NCBI RefSeq assembly: GCF_000024025.1
Contig: NC_013131.1
Location: forward strand, 4,402,001-4,466,000
Reading direction: 5' to 3'
Length of the DNA: 64,000 nt
Source: Catenulispora acidiphila DSM 44928
GTDB lineage: Bacteria; Actinomycetota; Actinomycetes; Streptomycetales; Catenulisporaceae
The position numbers and the translations under genes were made by a program. Shown in pieces: positions 44,271-53,700 of the stretch; positions within the stretch are counted from its first letter, which is position 1, and each line of letters opens with the position of its first letter. The notes beneath the pieces were generated by a model. It saw only the letters and a program-made list of their open reading frames with translations. It was not told the origin of the DNA and did not search any database.

Positions 44271-45919
44271 AGGTCTACGAAGCACTCGCCGAGGCGTTTG
44301 TCGCGGAGGGCACCACCGACGTGTTCGGCATGATGGGCGACGCCAACATGCACTGGATGCACGCGCTCGCCCAGCAGGACGTGCGGCTCTACGAGGTCCG
44401 GCACGAGGGCTCGGGCCTGGGCATGGCGGACGGCTGGGCGCGCACCGCCGACCGGCCCGGCGTGGTGACCACGACCAGCGGCCCGGGCGCCGCGCAGCTC
44501 GCCACCTCGATGATCGTGGCGAGCCGGGCCCGCACCCCGCTGGTGGCCTTCTGCGGCGAGACCGAGTGGGGCGACGAGGGCGCCGTGCAATATCTGGACC
44601 AGCGGCGATTCGCCGCGGCGATCGAGTGCGAGTTCGTCCACGTTTCCCGTGCGGACTTCGCTCAGGAGGCCGTGCAGCGCGCCTTCTTCCTGGCTCGCAC
44701 GCAGTCCCGCCCGGTGATGCTCAGCGCACCGATCGACATTCAGCAGCAGGAGTTCGATCAGGGCGCGCCGTACGTCCCCTCGACCGAGCTCATCGGCACC
44801 TCGCGGCTGCTGCCCGATCCGGCGCGGGTCCAGCTGGTCGCAGGTCTCGTCCAAACCAGCAAGCGGGTGGTGGTCATCGCCGGCCGGGGTGCGAGGCGCT
44901 CGGATGCCGGACGGGAGATCCTTCGCCTTCAGGAGCGCACCGGCGCTTTGCTGGCGACCACGCTGCAGGCGAAGAACTGGCTGTGCGGCGACAGCGAGTT
45001 CCACGTGGGCATCTCAGGGCTCTTCGGCAGCAAGGTGGCGATGGAGCTGCTCCAGGAAGCCGACTGCGTGATCGCGGTCGGCGCAAGCCTGAACAGCTAC
45101 ACGACCGAGCACGGATATCTGTTCCCCGACGCGAAGTACGTGCAGATCGACACCGCGCCGCATCTGGTCATGGGCAACGGGAGAGCGGCCGACTGCTACC
45201 TCCAGGCCGACGCTGCCACCGCCCTCGTGGAGCTGAACCGGGTCCTGGCCGAGCGCGCGGTCCGAACGGAGGGCTTCCATACCGCCGACGTCAAGCGCCG
45301 CCTGGACGAAGCGTTGGAACCGCCGGCCGAGTACCACCGCGAGCCCGGTCTGCTTGACCCGCGCGAGGCGATCCGCGTACTGGACTCCGATCTGCCCGGC
45401 GAGATCGGCCTGGTTCTGGGCAGCGGGCACCAGACGGACTTCGGCACCATGCTCTTCCAACGCTCGCGAGAGGTGCTGTCCAACTACGGCATGTTCGGCG
45501 CAATCGGCCAGGCCCCGCTGCTGACCATCGGATCGATCATCGCCGACGGCAACAAGCCGGCGTTCGTGGTGGAGGGCGATGCCAGCTTCCTGATGCACCT
45601 GTCGGAGTTCGAGACCGCAGTCAGGTACGGCGTTCCCATCCTCGTGGTGGTGATGAACGACGAAGGTCTGGGCGCGGAATATCACAAGGCTGCGGCCAAG
45701 GGCCTGGACCCGAACCTCGCGGTGATCTCGACGCCGGAACTCGGCGGGGTCGCCGAGGCACTCGGCGGCAGCGGCGCGACGGTCCGCACTGTCGAGGAGC
45801 TGAAAGCTGCGCTGGCCCGGTATGTCGCGGCGCCTGGACCGACCGTGATCGATGTCCGGATCACGCGGGAAGTCCTCAGCATCCCCTACCGCCGCCTCCA
45901 GTACGGGGAGGACGTCTGA
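44267..45919 (+). CDS. Thiamine diphosphate-dependent enzyme, acetolactate-synthase-like
   Basis: 550 aa with the three domains of the POX/AHAS family. Glu47 in YEVRHEGSGLGMADG is the cofactor-activating glutamate; TTSGPGAAQLATSM lies at about 70-83. The central domain begins near residue 185 (VVVIAGRGARRSDAG). The TPP motif GDASFLMHLSEF with VVVMNDEG is at about 437-465. It may decarboxylate a 2-oxoacid produced in the pathway, or carboligate; the substrate is not evident. Translationally coupled to both neighbours. Confidence 0.88.
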   Translation: MKVYEALAEAFVAEGTTDVFGMMGDANMHWMHALAQQDVRLYEVRHEGSGLGMADGWARTADRPGVVTTTSGPGAAQLATSMIVASRARTPLVAFCGETEWGDEGAVQYLDQRRFAAAIECEFVHVSRADFAQEAVQRAFFLARTQSRPVMLSAPIDIQQQEFDQGAPYVPSTELIGTSRLLPDPARVQLVAGLVQTSKRVVVIAGRGARRSDAGREILRLQERTGALLATTLQAKNWLCGDSEFHVGISGLFGSKVAMELLQEADCVIAVGASLNSYTTEHGYLFPDAKYVQIDTAPHLVMGNGRAADCYLQADAATALVELNRVLAERAVRTEGFHTADVKRRLDEALEPPAEYHREPGLLDPREAIRVLDSDLPGEIGLVLGSGHQTDFGTMLFQRSREVLSNYGMFGAIGQAPLLTIGSIIADGNKPAFVVEGDASFLMHLSEFETAVRYGVPILVVVMNDEGLGAEYHKAAAKGLDPNLAVISTPELGGVAEALGGSGATVRTVEELKAALARYVAAPGPTVIDVRITREVLSIPYRRLQYGEDV

Positions 45920-48033
45920 TGCCCGCGCAGTCCGCGCCGCCGAAGCTGACCGTACTGCTCGGAGACTACCCTCACACCCGGCCGTTGAAGGACGGGACGA
46001 TCCAGGTGCCGGGAGTGGAGTTTGTCTTTCCCCGAGTGGTCCCGCTGTACGCGGCGTTCGCGCGGATGGTTAGGACCTTGGAATTCGACGTCTGCGAAAT
46101 GGCTCTGGCGACCTATCTCCAGGCGCGGGAAGCCGGCATACCGATCACGCTGCTGCCGGTGGCGATGATCGGGGATACCCACCACCAGTCACTGACTCGC
46201 CTGCCCGGCGCTGCGTCGCTGAGCCCGCGAGACCTGGTCGGGCAGCGGGTCGGGGTGCGCAGCTACAGCCAGACCACCGGCTTGTGGGTGCGCGGCATAC
46301 TGCGCGAGGAGTACGACGTCCAGGCCTCCGACGTCACCTGGATCACGACCGAGAGCCCGCACGTCGAGCAGTACCGGAACCCGCCGAACGTCCATCGCTC
46401 CGCGACCTCCGAGAGCGTGCGCGACCTGCTGCGGGACGGAGACGTGGCGGCCGCCGTGCTCGGACCGCGAGCGATCGGCGCGCAGGGCACCGGGCTCGTC
46501 CCGCTCATCGAGGACCCGCGGGCGGCCGGCGCGGCCTGGGTGGAGCGGCACGGCACCGTTCCGGTCAACCATCTGGTCGTGGTGCGCGACGACGTGCTGT
46601 CCTCCGCACCCGAGTCGGTGATGGCGCTCTACCACGCCCTGGAAGCGTCGATCGAGGCCACTGCGGGCGAGCGCGACGAGTCCCCGGCCGGACATGTGGT
46701 GTCCACCGGCTGGAGCGACCAGCTCATCAGATCCCTGCAGATCGCCGGACGCTACGCCCGCGAGCAGGACGTCGTGCGCTCCGCGGTGGACGTCGCGCAG
46801 ATCGAGAAGGAATGGCGGCGCAAGAGCAGTTCTTCGGCCTATGAAAGTGCCCTGATTCTCACACCGCGGCTGCGCCCCTCCGCGCCCACCCGCGAACCCG
46901 CCGAGTGGACCCCCGATCTGCTGAGCAAGGTCGAGTGGCGCAGACGTGCGGCGGCTGAGCCGTTTCGCGGTGTGGCCACCTCCGACGGTGTGCGGCCCGA
47001 CCTGTTCCCTTTGCGCAGTACCGGAGTCGATGTCAGCGAAGCGCGTCAGGCGGCCGAGGGCTATCTGAGCTCCCTGACCGAGAAGGAACTCCTCGTCGGC
47101 GGCCTGCCGATGGACGACGTGACCTGGCGTCACTGGGCCAACGGCGCACGCTACTTCCTGCGGCACGGCCTGCTGCTGGAAGACCTCGACGGGCCTAAGC
47201 GGCAAGCGGCCCTGGAGGTCATGCGGGCCAGCCTGAGCGAGGCCGGCTACCGGCAGGTCCTCGACATGATGCGGCTCAATCGGACCGTCGGCGAGCTGCG
47301 CGGCGAGGAGGACCTGCTCAACGAGTGGCTGTACTGGTTCAGTCTCTACGGGGAGCCCGAACTCGGCCGTCCGTGGGGCTGGCAGCTGGACGGCCACCAC
47401 GTGAATGTCAACTGTGTGTTCGTCGGGGACCAGATGACGCTCACCCCGACCTTCCTCGGCGCCGAACCGGTGACCGCCTCCGCCGGGAAGTTCGTCGGCA
47501 CGACGGTGTTCCGTCGGGAGGAGGCCGTCGCCCAGGAGCTGTTCGACAGCCTGACCGCCGGCCAGCGCGGCAAGGCGGTGATCGCCGACAAGCTTCCGGA
47601 CGAGGTGTTCGTCGGCGCGTTCCGGGACAACTTCGAGCTCGACTACCAGGGCCTGCCCCTCGGCGATCTGACGCCGAGCCAGAAGATCATCGCTGCCGAA
47701 CTGCTCGGGCTGTACGTCGGCCGGGCCAGCGACGGACACGCCCGGTTCCGGATGGAGGAGGTCCTCGCCCACGAGGGCGACACCCATTTCGCCTGGGCCG
47801 GGCAGGGCGGTCCGGACGGGGTTTTCTACTACCGCCTGCACAGCCCGGTGATCCTGATCGAGTTCGAGCATATGGCCGGGGTGATGTTCGCCAACGATGT
47901 GCCATCCCGGAACCACATCCACACCGTTGTCCGCACGCCCAACGGCAACGACTACGGGATCGATCTGCTGCGCCGGCACCACGAGCGCTTCCACCAGCCG
48001 CCGAACGGCACGCGATCGGGCAGCGCGGCATAA
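45919..48033 (+). CDS. Fusion of a 4,5-dihydroxyphthalate-decarboxylase-like domain with DUF3500
   Basis: 704 aa. Residues 1 to about 310 show the DHP-decarboxylase/periplasmic-binding-like fold: LLGDYPHTRPLKDG, RTLEFDVCEMALATYLQAREAGIP and VGVRSYSQTTGLWVRGIL. Residues from about 370 to 690 match DUF3500: SLTEKELLVGGLPMDDVTWR, GWQLDGHHVNVNCVFVGDQM at 487-506, and FEHMAGVMFAND with the His-rich NHIHTVVR near the end. No secretion signal is visible. The start codon overlaps the TPP gene stop. I do not know of this fusion as a described protein. The DUF3500 histidines (HH, HIH) suggest a metal site. Confidence 0.82.
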   Translation: MPAQSAPPKLTVLLGDYPHTRPLKDGTIQVPGVEFVFPRVVPLYAAFARMVRTLEFDVCEMALATYLQAREAGIPITLLPVAMIGDTHHQSLTRLPGAASLSPRDLVGQRVGVRSYSQTTGLWVRGILREEYDVQASDVTWITTESPHVEQYRNPPNVHRSATSESVRDLLRDGDVAAAVLGPRAIGAQGTGLVPLIEDPRAAGAAWVERHGTVPVNHLVVVRDDVLSSAPESVMALYHALEASIEATAGERDESPAGHVVSTGWSDQLIRSLQIAGRYAREQDVVRSAVDVAQIEKEWRRKSSSSAYESALILTPRLRPSAPTREPAEWTPDLLSKVEWRRRAAAEPFRGVATSDGVRPDLFPLRSTGVDVSEARQAAEGYLSSLTEKELLVGGLPMDDVTWRHWANGARYFLRHGLLLEDLDGPKRQAALEVMRASLSEAGYRQVLDMMRLNRTVGELRGEEDLLNEWLYWFSLYGEPELGRPWGWQLDGHHVNVNCVFVGDQMTLTPTFLGAEPVTASAGKFVGTTVFRREEAVAQELFDSLTAGQRGKAVIADKLPDEVFVGAFRDNFELDYQGLPLGDLTPSQKIIAAELLGLYVGRASDGHARFRMEEVLAHEGDTHFAWAGQGGPDGVFYYRLHSPVILIEFEHMAGVMFANDVPSRNHIHTVVRTPNGNDYGIDLLRRHHERFHQPPNGTRSGSAA

Positions 48034-48050
48034 GGGACGAGGAGTCGAAG

Positions 48051-48932
48051 ATGAAACTGGTCATAGGCCGAGATGACGTCGCGGAGGCGGCGCTGGCCGC
48101 CGCCCGCCAGACCGGGACGGACGCCGAACGGCTGGACTTTATACCGGTTCACAAGGCGTCCAAGGGCTTTGTGAACAGGGCCGCTGCGGACGTCTGCGAG
48201 GTGGCGATCGTGACGCTGCTCCAGGCGGTCGCCTACGACAAGCCGGTGGTGCTCCTGCCAGTGACGATGCTCGGCCGTACCCAGCACCAGACCTTGGTGA
48301 CCATGGGCGATCTGAAAGTCGGAGACCTGGCCGGCCGCAGTGTCGGTGTGCGCTCCTGGAGCCAGACCACCGGCGTGTGGGTGCGCGGCTTCCTCACCGA
48401 GCAGTACGGCATCGACTTGCGCGAGGTGGACTGGACGGTCTACGAGGACGGTCACATCGACGAGTACGCCGATCCGCAGTGGGTGAAGCGGGCGCCGTCC
48501 GGGGCCAAGCTCCAGACGGACTTCCTCGAAGGCCGCCTGGACTTCGGGATCATGGGCAACGAGCTACCCGCCGACGACCGCATCCGCACGGCTATCGAGA
48601 ACGCCCGCGAGGTCGCTGCCGAATGGTCGGCCGTCAAGGGCTTCCTCCCGCTCAACCACCTCGTAGGCGTGCACGCCGAGGCGGCCCGGAAGCATTCCGC
48701 CGCGATCTGCGCGATGTATGACGCGATGCGCGCGACTCTCGAGGACCGGTCGGCCGCCGCCAGTGGGCCGGCTTCGAACCCGGTGGGCTTCGAGGCCCTG
48801 CGCGCCTCGGTCTCCCTGGCCGCCCGATACGCGCTGGAACAGGAAGTCCTGCCGCGCCCCGTGGACTTCGACGAACTGATGGCGCGCTCGTGCGACGCCT
48901 TCGGCGTACCCGCCTCGCGGCTCGGAGGCTGA
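48051..48932 (+). CDS. 4,5-dihydroxyphthalate-decarboxylase-like protein, short paralogue
   Basis: 293 aa from the ATG at 48051 (GACGAGGAG upstream). Shares with its neighbours DVCEVAIVTLLQAVAYDKP and VGVRSWSQTTGVWVRGFL, and the TVYEDGHIDEYADP block typical of the family. The usual N-terminal segment with GDYPH is replaced by LVIGRDDVAEAALAAARQTG, so one lobe of the two-lobed fold begins differently. This suggests that it acts together with one of the paralogues or has a different ligand. Confidence 0.8.
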   Translation: MKLVIGRDDVAEAALAAARQTGTDAERLDFIPVHKASKGFVNRAAADVCEVAIVTLLQAVAYDKPVVLLPVTMLGRTQHQTLVTMGDLKVGDLAGRSVGVRSWSQTTGVWVRGFLTEQYGIDLREVDWTVYEDGHIDEYADPQWVKRAPSGAKLQTDFLEGRLDFGIMGNELPADDRIRTAIENAREVAAEWSAVKGFLPLNHLVGVHAEAARKHSAAICAMYDAMRATLEDRSAAASGPASNPVGFEALRASVSLAARYALEQEVLPRPVDFDELMARSCDAFGVPASRLGG

Positions 48933-48988
48933 CCGGTGGCGACCACGGAATTCGCAGCACAACGACCGGAAGACAGGTGGGCGAGCAC

Positions 48989-49993
48989 ATGCAGAAGTTG
49001 AGGACGGCCTTCGGTGACTACCCGCATGTGCGGGCACTGCTCGACGGCGCCGCGCCGGTGGCCGGGTACGAGATAGAAGAGGTGAAGGTCGAGCCGATCA
49101 TCGGCGCGTACCGGCGGATGATCAGGGACCTGGAGTTCGACGTCTGCGAACTCGCCCCCGTCTCCTACCTGATGGCCCTTCAAGAGGGCGTGCCGCTCAC
49201 CGCGGTGCCGGTGTTCCTCAATCGGCGCTTCCACCACGGGGACATCCAGTGCGCCGCGCGCTCGGGCGTCCGCGTCCCGCGCGACCTGGAGGGACGCCGG
49301 GTGGGAGTACGTGCCTATACCGTGAGCACCGGCGTGTGGGTGCGCGGCGTGCTCCAGGAGGACTACGGCGTCGACATCGACAAGATTACCTGGGTGGTCG
49401 ACGACGATGACCACATCGAGGGGTATGCCCCGGCCAATGTCGAACGCGTCACCGACGGCCGCTCGCTCGGCGAACTGCTACGGGCCGGCGAGATCGACGC
49501 CGCGTTCACCGGTAACGCCGGGACCGGGCGTGCCGGAGCGCCGAAGGTCGGTTGGACGGCGGCGGCGTCGGCGCAGACCGGACCCGCGGCCGAGGGCGCG
49601 GACAGAGCCGAGGGCCCCTACCCGCTCTTCCCCGACGCCGAAGCGCTCGGCGCCGACTGGTATCTGCGCACCGGGATCTACCCTCTGCACTCGGTGATCG
49701 CCCTGCGCTCCGAGCTGGTGGACCGCGATCCGAGCCTGCCCACCGCCCTGTACTCGGCGCTGGCCGACAGCAAGAGCCGGCAGGCAGCGGCCGATCCGGA
49801 GTGGTCCGCGGTGCCGCGGCTGGCCCGGCAGGCTCGGCAGATCGGCGGCGACCCCGTGCCCTACGGTGTCGACGCCAACTGGACGAGCCTGGAGGCGGTC
49901 GTGCGCTTCGGTCGCGACCAAGGCCTGCTCGGAGCCCACTTCCCGACCTCGCCGCGCAGGCTCTTCGCACGGGGCGACTACCCGGACGCCTGA
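48989..49993 (+). CDS. 4,5-dihydroxyphthalate decarboxylase-like protein
   Basis: 334 aa from the ATG at 48989 (a GTG four codons earlier is possible). FGDYPHVRALLDG, YRRMIRDLEFDVCELAPVSY, FLNRRFHHGDIQC, VGVRAYTVSTGVWVRGVL, and WVVDDDDHIEGY follow the DHP decarboxylase family, which turns 4,5-dihydroxyphthalate into protocatechuate in bacterial phthalate degradation. It is the most canonical of the three paralogues in the cluster. The C-terminal block NWTSLEAVVRFGRDQGLL is also typical. Confidence 0.85.
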   Translation: MQKLRTAFGDYPHVRALLDGAAPVAGYEIEEVKVEPIIGAYRRMIRDLEFDVCELAPVSYLMALQEGVPLTAVPVFLNRRFHHGDIQCAARSGVRVPRDLEGRRVGVRAYTVSTGVWVRGVLQEDYGVDIDKITWVVDDDDHIEGYAPANVERVTDGRSLGELLRAGEIDAAFTGNAGTGRAGAPKVGWTAAASAQTGPAAEGADRAEGPYPLFPDAEALGADWYLRTGIYPLHSVIALRSELVDRDPSLPTALYSALADSKSRQAAADPEWSAVPRLARQARQIGGDPVPYGVDANWTSLEAVVRFGRDQGLLGAHFPTSPRRLFARGDYPDA

Positions 49994-50069
49994 GTGTCCC
50001 GGCCCGCCCGCGGGGCCCACCCCCTCCGCACAACCGCCGAACCCGCCGCACAAGGGAGCTTGACCCACG

Positions 50070-50930
50070 ATGGACGTCATCGACACGCACTGCCACGTCA
50101 TCTCGCCGGACCTGGACGCTTACCCGCACGCGCCCATCGGCGGCAAGCAGTCCGAATGGGCCGCGTCCCGGCCGATCACCGCCGAAGGCATGGTGGCCGC
50201 GATGGACGAGGTGGGCATCCGGCAGTCCGTCCTGGTGCAGGCCACCACGAACTATGGGTACGACAACTCCTACGTCGTGGACAGCCGGCGGCGCTATCCG
50301 GAGCGCTTCATCGCGGTGGGTACCTTCGACCCGCTGGCGCCGGACGCCGGTTCGCGACTCAAGGCTCTGACGGCGGACGGAGGCCTATCGGGGGTGCGGC
50401 TGTTCACCAGCGGCAGCACCGTCCCGACCCAGGGCGAGTGGTTCGCGGCACCGGAGACTCACGAGTTCTGGCGGACGGCCGAACAGACCGGTGTCCCGGT
50501 CTGCCTGCAGATGCGGCTCGGCCCGGCCACCACGCAGCTGGTGGATGTACTCGGCCGGTTCCCGGAGGCAAAGGTGCTGCTGGATCACTTCGGCTACCCG
50601 GACATCGCCGCCTCGCCGCTCCGAGCCGGCCAGGAGGTGGCGAAGCTGGCGAAGCACCCGGGGCTGTATCTGAAACTGACCCACCGGAACCTCGAACGCC
50701 TGCAGGACGTGGGCGATAAGGCCGTCGAATTCCTCCAGCGGGTGGTTGAGGCGTTCGGATCCGAGCGGATCGCGTGGGGCTCGAACTGCCCGGCCGCCGA
50801 GCAGTCGCTGCCGGAACTGCTCGGACTCGCCGAGGGAGTGCTCGCTGTCCTATCCGACGAGGCGCGGGCGGATATCTTCGCTGGCACCGCACGGCAGCTG
50901 TATCCCGGGCTCGGCCCGGCGGCGGCGTAG
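50070..50930 (+). CDS. Amidohydrolase-2 family protein (LigI-like) with Asn at the catalytic Asp position
   Basis: 286 aa, TIM-barrel amidohydrolase with the N-terminal metal-type motif DTHCH at 5-9 and VLLDHFGYPD at 169-178. In most members the last strand reads GSDWP, with an Asp that activates water; here it is GSNCPA with Asn239. Family relatives include 2-pyrone-4,6-dicarboxylate lactonase LigI, whose product is the substrate of LigJ, which fits the neighbour at 43209. The Asp-to-Asn change makes hydrolysis by the standard mechanism uncertain. Confidence 0.8.
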   Translation: MDVIDTHCHVISPDLDAYPHAPIGGKQSEWAASRPITAEGMVAAMDEVGIRQSVLVQATTNYGYDNSYVVDSRRRYPERFIAVGTFDPLAPDAGSRLKALTADGGLSGVRLFTSGSTVPTQGEWFAAPETHEFWRTAEQTGVPVCLQMRLGPATTQLVDVLGRFPEAKVLLDHFGYPDIAASPLRAGQEVAKLAKHPGLYLKLTHRNLERLQDVGDKAVEFLQRVVEAFGSERIAWGSNCPAAEQSLPELLGLAEGVLAVLSDEARADIFAGTARQLYPGLGPAAA

Positions 50931-50985
50931 CGGATGGCGGTACCCACTCCCGACCTGTACCTACTTTCGATCTAAGGCGATGACC

Positions 50986-51690
50986 ATGGTTGAGACCGAG
51001 AACGACGGCAACGGCAACGGCACGGCCGCCACCCGGCAAGAGCAGGCCTACGAGGAACTGCGCTCGCTGCTGCTCTCGGGTGCCATCGAGCCCAACACGC
51101 GGCTCACCGAGGCCGATCTGACCAGCAGGTTCAACGTCTCACGCAGCACGATGCGCGCGGTCCTGGTGCACCTGGCCCAGGAGGGCTACGTCACCAGCGA
51201 GGTCAACCGCGGGGTCCGGGCCAGGAGCTTCTCGCCCCAGGAGGCGCGGGACATCCTGGAGGCCCGGGAGGTCTTGGAGGCGGCGCTGGCGGCGAAGGCC
51301 GCGGAGCGCGCCACCGAAGAGGACATCAGCAGGCTGCGGGAGACCCTCGCAGCCATGCACGAAGCGCACACCGGCGGCGACCAGGTCGCCTACGTACGGG
51401 GAAACCGGCTCTTCCACCAGCAGGTCAAGGCGGCCGCCCACGCGCGGACCCTGGCGCGCGCGTACGACACCCTGCTGTACCCCATGGTGATCCGGCAGTA
51501 CCGCGACATCTCCAGGCACCATCCGCGCAGCGGCTCCTTCGAGGAGCACCAGGCGATTCTGCTCGGCATCGTCACCGGCAACCCCGAGGCGGCAGCCGCC
51601 GCGATGCGCCATCACGTCAGCGCCGCGCGGCACGCGCTCGTCCTGCCTGAATCAGCCGAATCAGCGCAATCCACCGATCCACTTTCCTGA
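50986..51690 (+). CDS. GntR-family regulator with FCD domain
   Basis: 234 aa from the ATG at 50986, with AAGG eight bases upstream (an ATG two codons earlier is too close to it). N-terminal winged helix: EQAYEELRSLLLSGAIEPNT, LTEADLTSRFNVSRSTMRAVLVHLAQEGYV. C-terminal FCD domain with metal-ligand type residues in GNRLFHQQV (near residue 140), and EEHQAILLGIVTGN, AMRHHVSAARHAL. Such regulators respond to carboxylic acids. It lies inside the cluster, and likely binds the TTGTYGGACAA sites at 40558 and 40668. Confidence 0.9.
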   Translation: MVETENDGNGNGTAATRQEQAYEELRSLLLSGAIEPNTRLTEADLTSRFNVSRSTMRAVLVHLAQEGYVTSEVNRGVRARSFSPQEARDILEAREVLEAALAAKAAERATEEDISRLRETLAAMHEAHTGGDQVAYVRGNRLFHQQVKAAAHARTLARAYDTLLYPMVIRQYRDISRHHPRSGSFEEHQAILLGIVTGNPEAAAAAMRHHVSAARHALVLPESAESAQSTDPLS

Positions 51691-51721
51691 TAACTCAATC
51701 GGTTCGGCGACAGGAGTCACC

Positions 51722-52762
51722 GTGAGAACCCAGACTCGCTCCACCCGCATATCCCACGCCATCGCTCTGGCTACGGCCGTCGTGCTCGGCGCGGGGCTGC
51801 TCACCGCGTGCGGCAGCTCCTCGTCCTCGTCGGGCTCAGGCGGCGACACGGTCACCGTCGGCGTCAGCAACAACATCTTCGACGTGCCGATTCGGCTGGC
51901 CGACTCCAACGGCTACTTCGCCAAACAGGGCCTGAAGGTCAAGTACGTGACCATCACCGCCTCGACCGGATCCTCAGCTCTGCAGTCGGGATCCGTCCAG
52001 TTTCTCAACGACAGCCCGACCGCCTTCCTGTCCGCCATCAGCAAGGGCATCCCGCAGACCGCGATCGCCGCGAACGCCGGCGGGAACCCGCTCGGCCTCA
52101 TCGTCAGCACGAAGTTCGCCAAGGCGCACCAGCTGACCGCTGACAGCACCGCGGACCAGGCCGCCGCAGCCCTGGCCGGCTCCACCGGCGGCGCCAGCTC
52201 GGCCAACACCAAGGGCGAGGCGAGCATCTACCTCAAGAAGTACGGCGTCGACCCTGGCAAAGTGAAATGGGTCTCCCTGCCGAGCCCGACCGCCGACAAC
52301 GCGGCCCTGAAGAGCGGCCAGATCGACTGGTTCGTCACCTCCGAGCCGGCTCCGCTGCAGATCCAGGAGACCGGCGACGGCATCGTCGTCGCGGACTCGA
52401 CCAAGGTGCCCGAGTGGTCCTCGGCGCAGGCCGGATACGGGCAGTTCGTCGTCGCCAGCAACAGCTACCTCAGCCAGCACGCCGCCACCGCGAAGAAGTT
52501 CGTCACCGCGGTGCAGCAGGCCACGGCATACATGAACGCGAACGTCGTCTCGCCCCCCGTGCTGACCGCGACCCAGGCCGCGTTGCCCGGAGTGTCCGCC
52601 ACAGCGCTGCAGGCCAGTCTCCGGCAGGTCGAGTGGCCGGTCAGCGAGGCGATGAGCCCTGAGGGCTGGACCAAGGTCCTGGCCTTCATCAACTCCCTCG
52701 GCGCGGTGTCCCAGAAGGCCGTCATCTCAGACAGCGACTGGACCAACAAGTACCTGCAGTAG
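51722..52762 (+). CDS. ABC transporter substrate-binding lipoprotein, NMT1/TauA type
   Basis: 346 aa from the GTG at 51722 with ACAGGAG upstream. Signal peptide and lipobox LLTAC with Cys30, then a Ser/Gly linker. The fold starts with TVGVSNNIFDVPIRLADSNGYFAKQGLKV, as in NMT1/THI5-like and TauA-type binding proteins, and has the QIDWFVTSEPAPLQI hinge segment. It captures the substrate outside the membrane for the permease encoded next. Confidence 0.9.
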   Translation: MRTQTRSTRISHAIALATAVVLGAGLLTACGSSSSSSGSGGDTVTVGVSNNIFDVPIRLADSNGYFAKQGLKVKYVTITASTGSSALQSGSVQFLNDSPTAFLSAISKGIPQTAIAANAGGNPLGLIVSTKFAKAHQLTADSTADQAAAALAGSTGGASSANTKGEASIYLKKYGVDPGKVKWVSLPSPTADNAALKSGQIDWFVTSEPAPLQIQETGDGIVVADSTKVPEWSSAQAGYGQFVVASNSYLSQHAATAKKFVTAVQQATAYMNANVVSPPVLTATQAALPGVSATALQASLRQVEWPVSEAMSPEGWTKVLAFINSLGAVSQKAVISDSDWTNKYLQ

Positions 52763-52830
52763 GCCGCGGCAGTCCGCTGCCGGGCACGCCCGATCAACCG
52801 TGACCCGATCAACCGTGATGGGAGCAGGCG

Positions 52831-53700
52831 ATGGTGGCTGCCACCAGTAGTGCAGTGAACGCAGAAGAGAGCAGGACGGCGGCGTCGAAGCCGAGCAAGC
52901 GCGTGGACGACCGATGGCGGGAGACCGCCCTGGTGTGGTCATTGCGGCTGGCGGTCATCGCGCTGTGCTTCGCCCTGTGGCAGGTGATGAGCGGTCCGGT
53001 GCTGCCGGAGTACGCGGTCAGCAAACCGACGCAGGTCTGGCGCGCGCTGCGTGCGCTGCTCAGCTCCTCGTCCGGGTGGACCGACATCGAGACCACGGCT
53101 TTCGAGGTCGTGGTCGGGTTCGCCATCGGAGTGGCGGCCGGGATCGTGATGGGGCTGGTGCTGGGCTCCTTCCGGCTGGCCGGGCGGGTGATGGAGCCCT
53201 TGGTCGCCGCCGTCAACGGCGTGCCCAAGATCGCCCTCGCGCCGCTGTTCGTGCTGTTCTTCGGCATCGGCTCCTGGTCGAAGATCTACATCGCCGCCAC
53301 CGGTGTAGCCTTCGTCGTCTTCTACAACGTCTACCTGGGCCTGCGGCTCAGGGAGCGAGAGCTGGTAGAGATCATCCAGGTGATGGGCGGCCGCCGGCAC
53401 CACGTGCTCAGCTACGTCACGATCCCCACGCTGGCCGCGCCGTTCTTCGCCGCACTGAAGACCGGCGGGCCGCTGGCCATCCTCGGCGTCATTGGCGGCG
53501 AGTTCATCGCGGCCTCGCAGGGTGTCGGGCACGAGTTGTTCAACTCCGCCATGAACCTCGACGCGGCGGGCGAGTTCGCCAGCCTGGCCGTGCTGATGGG
53601 GATGACGCTCATCCTCAACTCCGTGCTGACCACGCTCGACAAGTACGCACTCAGACGCTTGGGTCTGGCGACCCGCCGTCAGTCGGGAGCAAGTTCATGA
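52831..53700 (+). CDS. ABC transporter permease, TauC/SsuC type
   Basis: 289 aa with six membrane helices and the BPD-type EAA loop: ELVEIIQVMGGRRHHVLSYVTIPTLAAPFFAALKTG (about residues 172-207). The polar N-terminal 30 residues are cytoplasmic. It pairs with the ATPase at 40728. Its stop overlaps the lactonase ATG by four bases. Confidence 0.92.
   Translation: MVAATSSAVNAEESRTAASKPSKRVDDRWRETALVWSLRLAVIALCFALWQVMSGPVLPEYAVSKPTQVWRALRALLSSSSGWTDIETTAFEVVVGFAIGVAAGIVMGLVLGSFRLAGRVMEPLVAAVNGVPKIALAPLFVLFFGIGSWSKIYIAATGVAFVVFYNVYLGLRLRERELVEIIQVMGGRRHHVLSYVTIPTLAAPFFAALKTGGPLAILGVIGGEFIAASQGVGHELFNSAMNLDAAGEFASLAVLMGMTLILNSVLTTLDKYALRRLGLATRRQSGASS

Noticed and set aside
47325-48932. 535-codon plus frame
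   Set aside because: The start is a shadow of the DUF3500 fusion; the real gene begins at the ATG at 48051 with its own ribosome-binding site.
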